Assembly (NCBI RefSeq): GCF_000430585.1
Contig: NZ_AUMH01000010.1
Span: 1 to 64,000 of the forward strand
Direction: 5' to 3'
DNA from: Alicyclobacillus herbarius DSM 13609
GTDB lineage: Bacteria > Bacillota > Bacilli > Alicyclobacillales > Alicyclobacillaceae
DNA length: 64,000 nt
Part shown: positions 53,373 to 62,439 of the stretch, in pieces
How the letters are laid out: each line of letters opens with the position of its first letter
Position numbering within the stretch: position 1 is the stretch's first letter
Program-made: the position numbers and the translations under genes
The notes under the pieces: generated by a model
What the model was told of the DNA's origin: nothing
Databases searched by the model: none
Seen by the model: only the letters and a program-made list of their open reading frames with translations

Positions 53373-54692
53373 TTATTGTTCAGGAAATAATCGCTTCAGA
53401 GGTTTTCCTGGACCCGAGACTGCAACGAAGTGTCGACGGATGAGGTGAATAGATTGCAGTTGTGCCGACAGGGCCGCCTTTGGTCGCCCCAGTTTCCGAT
53501 ACAACCAGCTCTGCCGTTGCCATATCCGTAACCTGGTCAAGGGGTCTTCTACCTTATCACAGAGCTGTAATGCTTCGTCCAAACAGCTCGCGGCTTCTTC
53601 AAACCGGTTTTGTTCCGTAAAGCATGCGGCCTTTACCAGGAGGGCCTCAATGGCGAGTTCAGGTTCTCGCAGGCTTGTCGGGCGGATCCCTTGCACAGTT
53701 GTCAAGGCGGCTTCCGTATCTCCAAGGGCAAACTGGTTTTTCGCCATTTCCAACTGCAGTTTCGCCAATCGGGGGAAGTCGTGCCGCAGCGAGCGCTGTT
53801 TCTCACAATTCGTCAGGTGGTCGATGGCGGCTTTATGGCGTCCTTGGCGACGCAGGATGACAGCTTGATTGATGAGACACTGGTGTACGCCCCGCATGTT
53901 CCCAGCCGCTCGGTAAAAAGCCAACGCCGTCTCCGTGTGGGACTGTGCACGCTCGAATTCTTGAATCTCCACCAATACGTTTGCAAGACCATGGTGAATC
54001 ACGGCTAAGTCTCGTGGATACTGGAAGGCTTCCGCTGCTTGGCAGGCCCTTTGGTAATGGAAGAGGGCTTGTTCCTGCAGGCCAAGAATGTAATACGTGC
54101 GTGCGAGATTGTTTTCTAGCTTGACTGCGACCGGCATGCGTAACTCGGGGTGGCGCATGAGCAGTTCGCTGCCGCGCTGCCAGTACATTGCGGCCGCGGT
54201 CAAGCGGCGACGTCCGCGTTCAATCTGGCCCAGCTGGTATAAGTCGTGTACACTTGTCGAAATGTCCTCGTGTTCCAGGGCGAAGGCTAACGCAGACTCG
54301 AGCATACGGATGGCCTCGTCCGTGAAACCCAACTGTAAACAGCTCTCTGCCAAATCGGTAAACACCTTGTCCCTGCGCACCTGAGCTGGGATATCCTCAA
54401 TCACCTGAAGGAGCAGCCGGCGGGCCTCGGCCGGTTGGTTGTTTTCCAGGAATGTCTTTGCTTGTCGATAACGCTGCAAATTTTCGTTGGATTTGAACAA
54501 TGCCCGAATCTCTTCTGGGTCTGCATCGAGCCGCTGCAGCAGTTGCTCGAGCAGCCGTTCCGAAGGAATGACTCGATCCGATTCGATTTGGCTGATCATG
54601 CTCGCTGTGACTAAATTTTCGCCTAGGGCAGACTGGGTGAGCCCTTTGGCCATACGCAGCTCTCGTAGTTTACTTCCCAAGGTATGTTCCAT
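53373..54692 (-). CDS. XRE-HTH / TPR regulator next to spoIIA
   Basis: A 439-residue regulator: XRE HTH at 8-62 (LRELRMAKGLTQSALGENLV, SMISQIESDRVIPS) followed by about nine TPR-like helix pairs up to residue 410. Architecture as in the RRNPP group and as in the regulator at 920, but sequence similarity between them is low. GGGGGACG precedes ATG at 54692. It is divergent from spoIIAA, with a 190-base shared region containing a 0A box. No short exported-peptide ORF is found next to it, so its signal may be encoded elsewhere or not be a peptide. Confidence 0.85.
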   Translation of the reverse strand: MEHTLGSKLRELRMAKGLTQSALGENLVTASMISQIESDRVIPSERLLEQLLQRLDADPEEIRALFKSNENLQRYRQAKTFLENNQPAEARRLLLQVIEDIPAQVRRDKVFTDLAESCLQLGFTDEAIRMLESALAFALEHEDISTSVHDLYQLGQIERGRRRLTAAAMYWQRGSELLMRHPELRMPVAVKLENNLARTYYILGLQEQALFHYQRACQAAEAFQYPRDLAVIHHGLANVLVEIQEFERAQSHTETALAFYRAAGNMRGVHQCLINQAVILRRQGRHKAAIDHLTNCEKQRSLRHDFPRLAKLQLEMAKNQFALGDTEAALTTVQGIRPTSLREPELAIEALLVKAACFTEQNRFEEAASCLDEALQLCDKVEDPLTRLRIWQRQSWLYRKLGRPKAALSAQLQSIHLIRRHFVAVSGPGKPLKRLFPEQ

Positions 54693-54784
54693 ATTCGTCC
54701 CCCAACCCTACATACGACTCCATGTATTCTACTATAAATTCCGGTTTCTAGATATCCCTTGCCAACCGATTAGAGCGACTTTTT

Positions 54785-54854
54785 TGTCGAATTTGCGGGT
54801 ATTCCTTCTACTTTTGTCAGCCTTGCAGGAGTTATCGTCCTCTTCTCAAATAAT
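54785..54854 (+). promoter_or_regulatory. spoIIA promoter: 0A box and sigma-H-like elements
   Basis: TGTCGAA at 54785-54791 is a perfect Spo0A box. AGGAGTT (54827-54833) with CAAAT about 14 bases later resembles sigma-H -35/-10 elements, though the -10 is imperfect. This matches the known Spo0A-P/sigma-H control of spoIIA in Bacillus. Confidence 0.6.
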
Positions 54855-54884
54855 AAAGCAGAGTCAAACGAGGAGGGCAAACGT

Positions 54885-55229
54885 ATGGCTATGCAGCTGG
54901 AGGTACACAATGGCGTGATTGTGGTTCGGCTCGACGGGGAGCTTGGCCATCACGAAGTGGAATCGATTCGCAATCAGATCGAGAGTGCATTGAATAAAAC
55001 CGGGTACCAGGGATTGGTGATGTCGTTTCGAGACATCGATTTTGTCGACAGTTCGGCCCTAGGGCTAATCCTCGGCCGCTATAAATCGGTGACGGAAAGG
55101 CGCGGCAAAATGGCTTTGTGTGAGGTCAACGCACCGCTCGCGCGGTTGTTTGAATTGTCTGGGCTCAAACGGATTTTACCGATTGCTGGGACGGTTGAGG
55201 AAGCTTTGCAATGGGTTCAGGAGGGTTGA
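54885..55229 (+). CDS. spoIIAA: Anti-sigma F factor antagonist
   Basis: A 114-residue STAS protein. DFVDSSALGLILGRYK has the serine phosphorylated by SpoIIAB. When dephosphorylated it frees sigma F in the forespore. AGGAGGG precedes ATG 54885. It is first of three closely spaced genes. Confidence 0.96.
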   Translation: MAMQLEVHNGVIVVRLDGELGHHEVESIRNQIESALNKTGYQGLVMSFRDIDFVDSSALGLILGRYKSVTERRGKMALCEVNAPLARLFELSGLKRILPIAGTVEEALQWVQEG

Positions 55230-55232
55230 ATC

Positions 55233-55697
55233 ATGAACCAGCCACTGAATACGAAAGTCGCGGTTGAAAACTATCTTCGTTTGCAGTTCCCTGCGCGGTC
55301 GGAAAACGAATCTCTGGCTCGGGTCGCGGTAGCTTCTTTTGCCGCCCAACTGGATCCCACGATGGAACAATTGACCGAGTTGAAGACCGCAGTATCCGAA
55401 GCGGTCACAAACGCCATCATTCATGGGTATGAAGATTGCCCCGGAGAAGTCCGCATCGAGTGTTCCATCCGGGAGGGGGTGGTGGAAATCGTGGTTGAGG
55501 ACGACGGAGTCGGCATTGCGGATATCGCACAGGCCAAGCAGCCGCTCTATACGTCGAGACCCGAATTAGAGCGGTCCGGAATGGGTATAACGATTATGGA
55601 AAACTTCGTAGATGAGCTAGTCATTGAATCCATTCCCGAGCATGGCACCAAGGTCCGGATGCGCAAACGTATGGCCCCGGCGCCAAACCGTCAGTGA
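55233..55697 (+). CDS. spoIIAB: Anti-sigma F factor / serine kinase
   Basis: A 154-residue GHKL-fold kinase that binds sigma F and phosphorylates Spo[24 protein letters not shown] is the N box, [12 protein letters not shown] the G1 box and [17 protein letters not shown] the G2 box. It starts 3 bases after spoIIAA. Confidence 0.96.
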   Translation: MNQPLNTKVAVENYLRLQFPARSENESLARVAVASFAAQLDPTMEQLTELKTAVSEAVTNAIIHGYEDCPGEVRIECSIREGVVEIVVEDDGVGIADIAQAKQPLYTSRPELERSGMGITIMENFVDELVIESIPEHGTKVRMRKRMAPAPNRQ

Positions 55698-55712
55698 TAG
55701 GAGTTTCCGTCC

Positions 55713-56471
55713 ATGGATTATGTCAAGGATCCGGAAGAACGGTCACGCAGGTACAGCGATGAAGAGATTCGTCGGCTGATTCAGCAGAGTCAGCAGGGAG
55801 ACCTTGTGGCACGCGATGAACTTGTGCTCAGCAACCAGCGGCTTGTCTGGGCGGTCGTGCAAAGGTTTCTTGGACGCGGATACGAAGCCGACGACCTGTT
55901 TCAAATCGGGGTTATCGGCTTGATGAAGGCGGTCGATAAATTTGACTTGAATTACGACGTTAAGTTCTCTACATACGCCGTGCCGATGATCATCGGCGAA
56001 ATTCAGCGTTTTCTTCGTGATGACAGCACTGTGAAGGTCAGCCGCAGCCTGAAAGAAACAGCGCGGCACATTCGAAGGACCCGGGACGAACTGGCTAAGC
56101 GACTCGGGCGTCAGCCGCAGATTACGGAAATCGCGAATGAATTGGGGCTTGACCCAGCCGAGGTCGTATTTGCGCAAGAGGCGCTGCGCGCGCCCACGTC
56201 CATTCATGAAACGGTGTTTGAAAACGATGGCGATCCGATTTATTTAATGGATCAAATCGCCGATGAGGAGAGCACTGCTTGGTTTGACCGCATCGCCCTG
56301 CACGAAGTCTTGGGGCGATTGCCGGCACGGGAAAGGTTGATTGTTTATCTACGCTTCTTTAAAGACAAGACGCAATCGGATGTCGCCTCTGTGCTTGGGA
56401 TCTCGCAAGTGCAGGTCTCTCGCCTCGAAAAGAGAATCCTTCGCACCATTCGCCAGCAGCTCGAATCCTAA
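55713..56471 (+). CDS. sigF: RNA polymerase sigma-F factor
   Basis: A 252-residue forespore sigma factor. Region 2 contains DLFQIGVIGLMKAVDKFDL and KFSTYAVPMIIGEIQRFLRD; region 4 ends DVASVLGISQVQVSRLEKRI. It lies directly after spoIIAB and is followed by a strong terminator. Confidence 0.96.
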   Translation: MDYVKDPEERSRRYSDEEIRRLIQQSQQGDLVARDELVLSNQRLVWAVVQRFLGRGYEADDLFQIGVIGLMKAVDKFDLNYDVKFSTYAVPMIIGEIQRFLRDDSTVKVSRSLKETARHIRRTRDELAKRLGRQPQITEIANELGLDPAEVVFAQEALRAPTSIHETVFENDGDPIYLMDQIADEESTAWFDRIALHEVLGRLPARERLIVYLRFFKDKTQSDVASVLGISQVQVSRLEKRILRTIRQQLES

Positions 56472-56520
56472 AAGGCATGTTCCAACAACCTTTCAAAGTG
56501 AATTCGATTAGTTCCCATCC

Positions 56521-56562
56521 CCCCGGGCATACTACCTAAGCGGCGCGTCCCCGGGGTTTTTT
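56521..56562 (+). terminator. Rho-independent terminator of the spoIIA operon
   Basis: CCCCGGG (56521-56527) pairs with CCCGGGG (56550-56556), followed by six T residues (56557-56562). Confidence 0.8.
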
Positions 56563-56611
56563 ATAACCTCGTGGCCCAAAAACGAGGTACGTGACATGAG
56601 GAGGAGTCGTT

Positions 56612-57070
56612 ATGCCTGCACGCGTACGGCAGGATGCCGCAGACTACCAGCAGTTGGCTCAACATCACAGTCCACCCAGACCCATCTTGCGAAATACGGT
56701 GCGTGCTTTTTTGATTGGCGGTGGGATTTGTGTGATTGGCCAAATCGTGCTTCTCTTGTTTGTACGTTACGGTCATTTCTCGCCGAAGGAAGCTGGCAAT
56801 CCGACCAGTGCCGTAATGGTTCTCCTATCGGTCATCTTTACAGCCCTTGGGGTTTATGACCGGTTTGCAGCCTGGGCAGGTGCCGGATCGGCCGTGCCCA
56901 TCACCGGGTTTGCCAACACGATGGCATCGGCCGCGATGGAGTACCGCAGTGAGGGATTAGTTCTCGGTGTCGGCGGAAACATGTTCAAACTGGCCGGTCC
57001 GGTGATTGTCTACGGCGTGGTAAGCGCCTTTTTCGTCGCGTTGGCCCGCTACTTGATTGGGCATCTATAA
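56612..57070 (+). CDS. spoVAC: Stage V sporulation protein AC
   Basis: A 152-residue membrane protein of the dipicolinic-acid channel in the spore inner membrane; about four helices. FLIGGGICVIGQIVLLLF and GAGSAVPITGFANTMASAAM are hallmark segments. GAGGAGGAG precedes ATG 56612. Transcription by sigma G is known for the family; the promoter was not identified here. Confidence 0.95.
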   Translation: MPARVRQDAADYQQLAQHHSPPRPILRNTVRAFLIGGGICVIGQIVLLLFVRYGHFSPKEAGNPTSAVMVLLSVIFTALGVYDRFAAWAGAGSAVPITGFANTMASAAMEYRSEGLVLGVGGNMFKLAGPVIVYGVVSAFFVALARYLIGHL

Positions 57071-57073
57071 GTG

Positions 57074-57086
57074 TCCGGACAACCTC
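57074..57086 (+). repeat. TCCGGACAACCTC intercistronic motif, copy 3
   Basis: Third copy of the 13-base motif, again directly after a stop codon (spoVAC) and before the next gene (spoVAD), within palindrome TGTCCGGACA. Confidence 0.5.
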
Positions 57087-57121
57087 TGTAAGGTATGTTT
57101 GGCTGACGAGGAGGGTTTACA

Positions 57122-58135
57122 ATGCCGCGCGTGGGGACTCAGACGTGGCAGTTTGCCCATCCGCCGTGCGTATTGGCGACGGGCACGGTGGCCGGGAAGA
57201 ATGAAGGGCAGGGTCCTTTAGGGGATGAGTTTGACGTTCGCCATAACGATGACCGAATGGGTATGAATACTTGGGAGCAAGTGGAACAGCATCTGTTTGA
57301 CGAGGCGGTGGAGGTGGCTTTAAAAAAAGCAAACCTAAAACCGCCGGACATCGACCTCATGATTGGTGGCGATTTGAACGCGCAGCTCTGCGGGTTTTAT
57401 TTCGGCCTCCGTTCGTATCCCATTCCCGCATTGGGGATTTACAGTGCCTGCGCCTCTATCTGTGAGGCGCTTGCCATTGGGGCTTTGACCATCGACAGTG
57501 GTTATGCCAAACAGGTCATCGTCGGGACGTCCAGTCATTATTCCACCGCCGAACGTCAATTTCGCTTTCCGACGGAGTATGGCATCCAGAAGCCGCCGAC
57601 GGCACAACGAACCGTGACGGGGGCGGGCGTCGCAATTCTCAGTGACACTGGGGGAACGGTACGTATCTCTGCGGCGACAATTGGTCAAGTGGTGGATATG
57701 CAAATCAAGAGCCCGTGGGAAATGGGCGCCGCCATGGCACCCGCTGCCTATAGCACGATAACCGCTCATCTGCAGGATACGGGTCGTACTCTGGACGATT
57801 TCGATTGCATTGCCACCGGGGACCTGGGCCAAGTCGGCCATAATATCCTGCGTGACTTGTTTGCGCGGGATGGTTTACATCCGAACGAACGCCTGGTCGA
57901 TTGCGGTTTACTCATCTACAGCAAGGATACACACGAGGTTTTATCTGGCGGCAGTGGAGGGGCGTGTTGTACCTTGGTGACCTTCGCGCATTTGTTGCGG
58001 CAAGTTGAGTCTGGGGTTTTTCGGCGAATTTTGGTTTCAGCTACAGGCGCGTTATTGTCTTCTGTGACTGCGCAACAGGGTGAAACCATACCTTCCGTTT
58101 CGCATGCGGTGGTGTTTGAAAGGGTGGATGATTGA
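57122..58135 (+). CDS. spoVAD: Stage V sporulation protein AD
   Basis: A 337-residue thiolase-fold protein without the thiolase reaction; it binds dipicolinic acid. [40 protein letters not shown] and [10 protein letters not shown]-type C-terminal loops (here [16 protein letters not shown]) are characteristic. GAGGAGGG precedes ATG 57122. Confidence 0.96.
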   Translation: MPRVGTQTWQFAHPPCVLATGTVAGKNEGQGPLGDEFDVRHNDDRMGMNTWEQVEQHLFDEAVEVALKKANLKPPDIDLMIGGDLNAQLCGFYFGLRSYPIPALGIYSACASICEALAIGALTIDSGYAKQVIVGTSSHYSTAERQFRFPTEYGIQKPPTAQRTVTGAGVAILSDTGGTVRISAATIGQVVDMQIKSPWEMGAAMAPAAYSTITAHLQDTGRTLDDFDCIATGDLGQVGHNILRDLFARDGLHPNERLVDCGLLIYSKDTHEVLSGGSGGACCTLVTFAHLLRQVESGVFRRILVSATGALLSSVTAQQGETIPSVSHAVVFERVDD

Positions 58136-58137
58136 CC

Positions 58138-58503
58138 ATGCAGACGGGGTGGATGGGTTTCCTCTATGCGTTTCTCGTCGGTGGAGCCATCTGTGCCATC
58201 GGTCAGGTCCTCATGGACTCCTTGAAGCTAAACCAAGGCCAGGTCATGGTGGTTCTGGTCGTCGCGGGCGCGATACTCGACGGCTTGGGCCTGTATGACC
58301 CACTGATGCGCTTTGCCGGGGCGGGGGCTACGGTTCCCATCACGAGTTTCGGCAACGCGCTGGTCCATGGAGCCCTGGCGGAGATGAAGTCACACGGATT
58401 GATAGGCGTTATCACGGGCATCTTCGAGGTAACGAGCGCGGGGATCTCTGCAGCCATCATTTTTGCCTTTTTGGCGGCGGTCGTCGCCAAACCAAAAGGC
58501 TGA
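58138..58503 (+). CDS. spoVAE: Stage V sporulation protein AE (AEb type)
   Basis: A 121-residue membrane protein related to SpoVAC ([40 protein letters not shown]). With AC and AD it makes the minimal DPA channel. ATG 58138 lies 2 bases after the spoVAD stop; TTG 58132 overlapping it is an alternative. No spoVAA, spoVAB or spoVAF genes are seen here. Confidence 0.94.
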   Translation: MQTGWMGFLYAFLVGGAICAIGQVLMDSLKLNQGQVMVVLVVAGAILDGLGLYDPLMRFAGAGATVPITSFGNALVHGALAEMKSHGLIGVITGIFEVTSAGISAAIIFAFLAAVVAKPKG

Positions 58504-58614
58504 GCCCTGATTTTACAGTTTGGGCTCGTCACTCTTCCCACACCGGAGACTTGTGCATACCCTGATGACGTAGACGCTCGCGGGTGGCGTTTCACATGAT
58601 GGGAGATGATGCGG

Positions 58615-58761
58615 ATGATTCACATGCTTTTATTCCTCCCGCGACTGTTCCGTTATTTCGGTATGTTCCAGACATTTATCACGGTGATCCGGCCGTTTTG
58701 GCCCCGCCTTGCCCGCCTGTGGCAACGTCCTCAGCCTACGGTGGCCCCAGCCCTGTGGTAA
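58615..58761 (+). CDS. Possible small basic hydrophobic protein
   Basis: A 48-codon ORF with GGGAG 9 bases before ATG 58615. The product is hydrophobic and basic with many Phe, Leu and Arg (MLLFLPRLFRYFGMFQTFIT, FWPRLARLW). It could be a membrane-associated peptide. No family known. It lies between spoVAE and the methyltransferase-like gene. Confidence 0.4.
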   Translation: MIHMLLFLPRLFRYFGMFQTFITVIRPFWPRLARLWQRPQPTVAPALW

Positions 58762-58817
58762 ACCACAAACCGTAGCTTATACTGGAACTGACCTACACGT
58801 GGGAAAGGGGAGGGCCA

Positions 58818-59579
58818 GTGAGCGGATTTGTGGAGCTGGAACGCCGTGGGCAAGTACATCCTCAAATTCAGGTCGTTCGCCGCGGGCATACTCGCTATCT
58901 CCGGTTTGGTCGCCATGGCGGTTGGCAAGGAGCGCTGGACCTTTCCCGACCATGGCGGCCCGTATTCCCCTACCAGCGCGCATTTTCCACCGTCGTGGCG
59001 GCTACCGCTGGACCAGATAGCTTCTTCTGCCTCGGGATTGGCACGGGTACAGCGCTTCGTTCCGTCCGGCGCTGGTGGCCCAACTGCCGCCAGGTCGGCG
59101 TAGAGCTGGACGAAATCGTGCTGGAACTCGCATTCGACTTTTTCGATATCCCACCGACCGATGAGGTTCGATACTATGTAGGGGATGGAATCTCTTTTCT
59201 GCAGTCACATCCAGAGTGCTACGACCTGATGTTTATTGATGCGTACATGCGTGACCGCATCTACAGTCCCTGTCTAGATCCGTCCTTCGTTTCAGTCATT
59301 CACCAGCACCTAGGCGAGCGTGGAACCGTCGCCTTAAACATCATCATGGATTTTCCGCTAACTGGGGTCGTCGCCGAATTTCTGCAGGCACTCGTTGTAC
59401 AGTTTGGGGAAGCGGCCGTACTGCCGGTCGGCTTCCCGGGTTCGGAGCAAAATTGTCTCGTCGTTGCTTCCCGAGCCCCCGCATTCGTGCAAGCCTGGCG
59501 GCGGCAGCTTGCCCAGCACCCGTGCCTCAGCTGGTATGAACGTTGGCTCTGGCCTTGGCGACTGAAGACATTCGGGTGA
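58818..59579 (+). CDS. Spermidine-synthase-like Rossmann protein
   Basis: A 253-residue protein with class I SAM-binding fold features: FFCLGIGTGTALRSVRRWWP (motif I), QVGVELDEIVLELAFDFF (motif II) and VRYYVGDGISFLQ and YDLMFIDAYMRD, as in polyamine aminopropyltransferases. It is shorter than SpeE, and the putrescine site is not obvious, so the activity is uncertain. GTG 58818 follows AAAGGGGAGGG. Confidence 0.7.
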   Translation: MSGFVELERRGQVHPQIQVVRRGHTRYLRFGRHGGWQGALDLSRPWRPVFPYQRAFSTVVAATAGPDSFFCLGIGTGTALRSVRRWWPNCRQVGVELDEIVLELAFDFFDIPPTDEVRYYVGDGISFLQSHPECYDLMFIDAYMRDRIYSPCLDPSFVSVIHQHLGERGTVALNIIMDFPLTGVVAEFLQALVVQFGEAAVLPVGFPGSEQNCLVVASRAPAFVQAWRRQLAQHPCLSWYERWLWPWRLKTFG

Positions 59580-59592
59580 CAAACGATGCTTG

Positions 59593-59601
59593 TGCTATAA
59601 T
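59593..59601 (+). promoter_or_regulatory. Extended -10 promoter
   Basis: TGCTATAAT at 59593-59601, about 80 bases before the M50 protease gene, with no clear -35. It is probably the promoter of the M50-scpA-scpB group. Confidence 0.5.
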
Positions 59602-59679
59602 AGACCCGCTATAGGTTATCATACGTGCGCATGAAAGCCGCAATGGGAATCAAACCTGGCTGCAAAAGGGGTTCGCCGC

Positions 59680-60330
59680 TTGTTTCAGAACCTGATTAGT
59701 CCGAACTTTATCTTCTACGTGATCACGATACCTATCAGCTTGGTCGTGCATGAGTTTGCCCACGCCTGGACCGCAAACCGCTTGGGGGACCCGACCGCTC
59801 GACTTGCCGGCCGGATGACCTTGAATCCCCTAGTTCATCTCGATCCGCTCGGGCTCATCCTGATTCTGTTTGGGCCCATCGGTTGGGCCAAACCGGTTCC
59901 TGTCGACGCGTCGCGTTTTTCTCACCCGCGTCGGGACCTCACCTTGGTCGCTCTGGCTGGGCCTGCGTCGAATTTCATCCTAGCCTGCATTTGCTTCGTG
60001 GTTTTGCGTTTGTTACCGGTGTCGGGATTTACACTCAATTCGTGGGCCTCATTTGGTTTACAGCTGCTCACCTGGGGAGCGGTTGTCAATGTGACCTTGT
60101 GCGTCTTCAATCTTATCCCCGTCCCGCCACTGGACGGTTCGCGCGTGGTGTCAGCTTTTGTGCCTTGGCGGTATATGAATTGGTACGGCCGGTATGAACT
60201 GTACGGTCCTTTCATCCTGCTCCTCATCGTCATCATCCCACCGCTTAGAAACGGGATTCTGTCGCCGATTCTGACTGCTGCCTGGAAGCTGGTGGCTTCT
60301 TGGTTCGGGTTTTACACGGGGGGGGTTTGA
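59680..60330 (+). CDS. Site-2-type intramembrane metalloprotease (M50)
   Basis: A 216-residue membrane protein. VVHEFAHAWTANRLGD carries HExxH, and NLIPVPPLDGSRVV carries the second zinc-ligand motif (NxxPxPPLDG). Five or six helices. It resembles YwhC-type proteases upstream of scpA in many Firmicutes. TTG 59680 is preceded by AAAAGGGG. The substrate is unknown. Confidence 0.88.
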   Translation: MFQNLISPNFIFYVITIPISLVVHEFAHAWTANRLGDPTARLAGRMTLNPLVHLDPLGLILILFGPIGWAKPVPVDASRFSHPRRDLTLVALAGPASNFILACICFVVLRLLPVSGFTLNSWASFGLQLLTWGAVVNVTLCVFNLIPVPPLDGSRVVSAFVPWRYMNWYGRYELYGPFILLLIVIIPPLRNGILSPILTAAWKLVASWFGFYTGGV

Positions 60331-60331
60331 G

Positions 60332-61069
60332 ATGGCGTACGAGATCGTGCTGGATGCGTTTAGCGGTCCGCTCGATCTGTTACTGCATCTCATCCAGAAG
60401 CACGAAATTGACATTCACGACATTCCCATCGCCCTAGTGACGGAACAGTACATGGAGTACCTACGGGCCATGGAAGAGCTGTCGCTCGAAATTGCGAGCG
60501 AGTTTTTGGTCATGGCAGCGACCCTGTTGGCCATCAAGAGCCGCATGCTGCTGCCGCGCCATAAGCCCGAGAGCGAGAGTGAGGAGGAAGTCGACGAAGA
60601 CCCACGCGAACAACTCGTTCAGCAATTGTTGGAATATCAGCGCTGCAAATGGGCGGCCGAGCGGCTGCAGGAACTGGAGCGCAGACAGAGTTTGGTCTTT
60701 TCGCGCGAACCGATGGATTTGCGGCCATATGCTCCGGACGTCCCCCCGCCGGAGCCGATGAGCATGTGGGTGTTGATTGACGCTTATCGAGCGTTGATGC
60801 GGCGCGTACCCGCACAGGCACAAAGTGCTGAAATTAAAGGATCGGTCATCAGTGTGGATGAAATGATGGAAACCATCCTGGAGCGCCTTAGACGCTGGCG
60901 GAGTTGCCGCTTTCACGACCTTGTACCCCTGAACGGTACGCGGGAGGATTGGGTATCGGCTTTTCTCGCGTTGTTGGAGCTCATGAAAGAACGCTGTATC
61001 CGTTGCACCCAGGAACAGCCGTTCGACGAAATTCAGGTGGAACTGGTGGATGTGCCTGCCAGCGCGTGA
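60332..61069 (+). CDS. scpA: Segregation and condensation protein A
   Basis: A 245-residue kleisin of the SMC-ScpAB condensin. DAFSGPLDLLLHLIQKHEID at the N-terminus and MAATLLAIKSRMLLP are conserved; an acidic linker (ESESEEEVDEDPREQ) follows, then the C-terminal winged helix. It starts one base after the protease stop. Confidence 0.95.
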   Translation: MAYEIVLDAFSGPLDLLLHLIQKHEIDIHDIPIALVTEQYMEYLRAMEELSLEIASEFLVMAATLLAIKSRMLLPRHKPESESEEEVDEDPREQLVQQLLEYQRCKWAAERLQELERRQSLVFSREPMDLRPYAPDVPPPEPMSMWVLIDAYRALMRRVPAQAQSAEIKGSVISVDEMMETILERLRRWRSCRFHDLVPLNGTREDWVSAFLALLELMKERCIRCTQEQPFDEIQVELVDVPASA

Positions 61070-61084
61070 AAAGGAGGGAGTCTT

Positions 61085-61654
61085 GTGTTAATCCAGCTGA
61101 CCGGGCCGCTGGAAGCTGTGTTGTTTGCAGTGGGTAGTGACGGTCTAAGCACCGAAGAACTGGCGGATGTGCTCCAGCTCGGTGTTGAGGAGACACGCCA
61201 GCTGTGCCTCAGTCTACAGGCTGAGTACGACCAACGCGGTGGTGGGTTGGCTTTGGTGGAGTTCGCTGGTAGCTGGCAGTTGGTGACTCGGCCGGAGCAT
61301 GCCGTCTATCTACGCCGGTTGGCCCATACACCGGTTGCCACACAGCTCAGTCATGCGGCCTTGGAGGTGTTGTCGATTGTCGCCTACCGACAACCCATTT
61401 CGCGCAGTGAGATCGAAGACATCCGAGGGGTAAAATCGGACCGTGCCATTGCAACGTTAGTCCATCGTCGGCTGATTGCAGAGGTGGGAAGACAGAATGC
61501 TCCTGGCCGGCCCATCCTCTATGGAACCACGGATACGTTTTTGCAGGCGTTTGGCCTGCGCAGTCTCGAAGACCTGCCGCCGCTGCCAGAACTCAACGAA
61601 ATCCCCAGCGACCTGTCGCTGTTCGAGCGTCGCTCCAGCCTGCCCCGGGATTAG
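61085..61654 (+). CDS. scpB: Segregation and condensation protein B
   Basis: A 189-residue double winged-helix partner of ScpA. LEAVLFAVGSDGLSTEELAD and ALEVLSIVAYRQPISRSEIE with RPILYGTTDTFLQAFGL are typical. GTG 61085 has AAAAGGAGGG upstream. Confidence 0.95.
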   Translation: MLIQLTGPLEAVLFAVGSDGLSTEELADVLQLGVEETRQLCLSLQAEYDQRGGGLALVEFAGSWQLVTRPEHAVYLRRLAHTPVATQLSHAALEVLSIVAYRQPISRSEIEDIRGVKSDRAIATLVHRRLIAEVGRQNAPGRPILYGTTDTFLQAFGLRSLEDLPPLPELNEIPSDLSLFERRSSLPRD

Positions 61655-61737
61655 GCGCATGAGCTTCTGGATTCTGGCCATCCTAACCGGTGTCGATTTA
61701 GCTGTGCCCGATTTAGTTCAGCTCGCTTGGTATCGGG

Positions 61738-62439
61738 GTGGAAGGTTTGTGGATCCTGTGGCTGCTCTTGGTGCTCATACTTCTTCTTGTGTTTTGCCTG
61801 GCGCTCCCCGTTAGCCTACACATATCCATTGAGCCCACGAACACCTCGCGGGTCAATTTGGACATCATGCTGCAAACCCTGTTTGGACTCGTCCGCATCC
61901 GAAAGAAGATTCATAGCGTGCGAGCCGTCTTTGGCCCGCATGGACCTGCGGTCGCTGCCCACCATCAAACCTCAGGGCTCTCCGGTACCGAACCGACGCA
62001 AACGACTGATCTGACCGTGCATGAAGCCTTGGAGTTCATTCGTCATTGGCCCCAGTGGGTGGGGTATGTGCGTGACATGTTTTCCGTTTTGAAGCGTGTT
62101 TTTTGGCGGATTCGGATTACCGAACTGCGGCTGTGCATCGATTACGGAACGAAAGACGCGGGATTCACCGGTATCCTTTACGGCTTCGTGTGGTCCGGAC
62201 TTGGACTGGTGTTGGCGTGGTTTGAGCGCACGTTCTCGATGCGAACGCGGCCGGCCGTCCGAGTCAATCCCAACTTTCACGAGCCGATGCTGGCCGTGGA
62301 AGGTTCCTGCATAATGCGGTTGCGCCTGGGTTACGCTATCCTCGCGATCATGGGGTTAGTCCGCGTCTGGCGAAGGAGGGCGAACGATGGAACACCCGAT
62401 TCAAGGGCTCATGCAGACAGCCATGAGCAGCATCCGTGA
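61738..62439 (+). CDS. DUF2953 membrane-anchored protein (YtfI-like)
   Basis: A 233-residue protein with an N-terminal helix (LWILWLLLVLILLLVFCLAL), an extracytoplasmic-type domain and further weak hydrophobic parts (GILYGFVWSGLGLVLAWFER). In Bacillus ytfI precedes ytfJ, as here. GTG 61738 is tentative; TTG 61747 is an alternative. It overlaps ytfJ by 53 bases. Confidence 0.72.
   Translation: MEGLWILWLLLVLILLLVFCLALPVSLHISIEPTNTSRVNLDIMLQTLFGLVRIRKKIHSVRAVFGPHGPAVAAHHQTSGLSGTEPTQTTDLTVHEALEFIRHWPQWVGYVRDMFSVLKRVFWRIRITELRLCIDYGTKDAGFTGILYGFVWSGLGLVLAWFERTFSMRTRPAVRVNPNFHEPMLAVEGSCIMRLRLGYAILAIMGLVRVWRRRANDGTPDSRAHADSHEQHP

Noticed and set aside
61476-61814. 112-codon plus-strand frame at the scpB-DUF2953 junction
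   Set aside because: Runs out of frame through the end of scpB; no own ribosome-binding site or motif.
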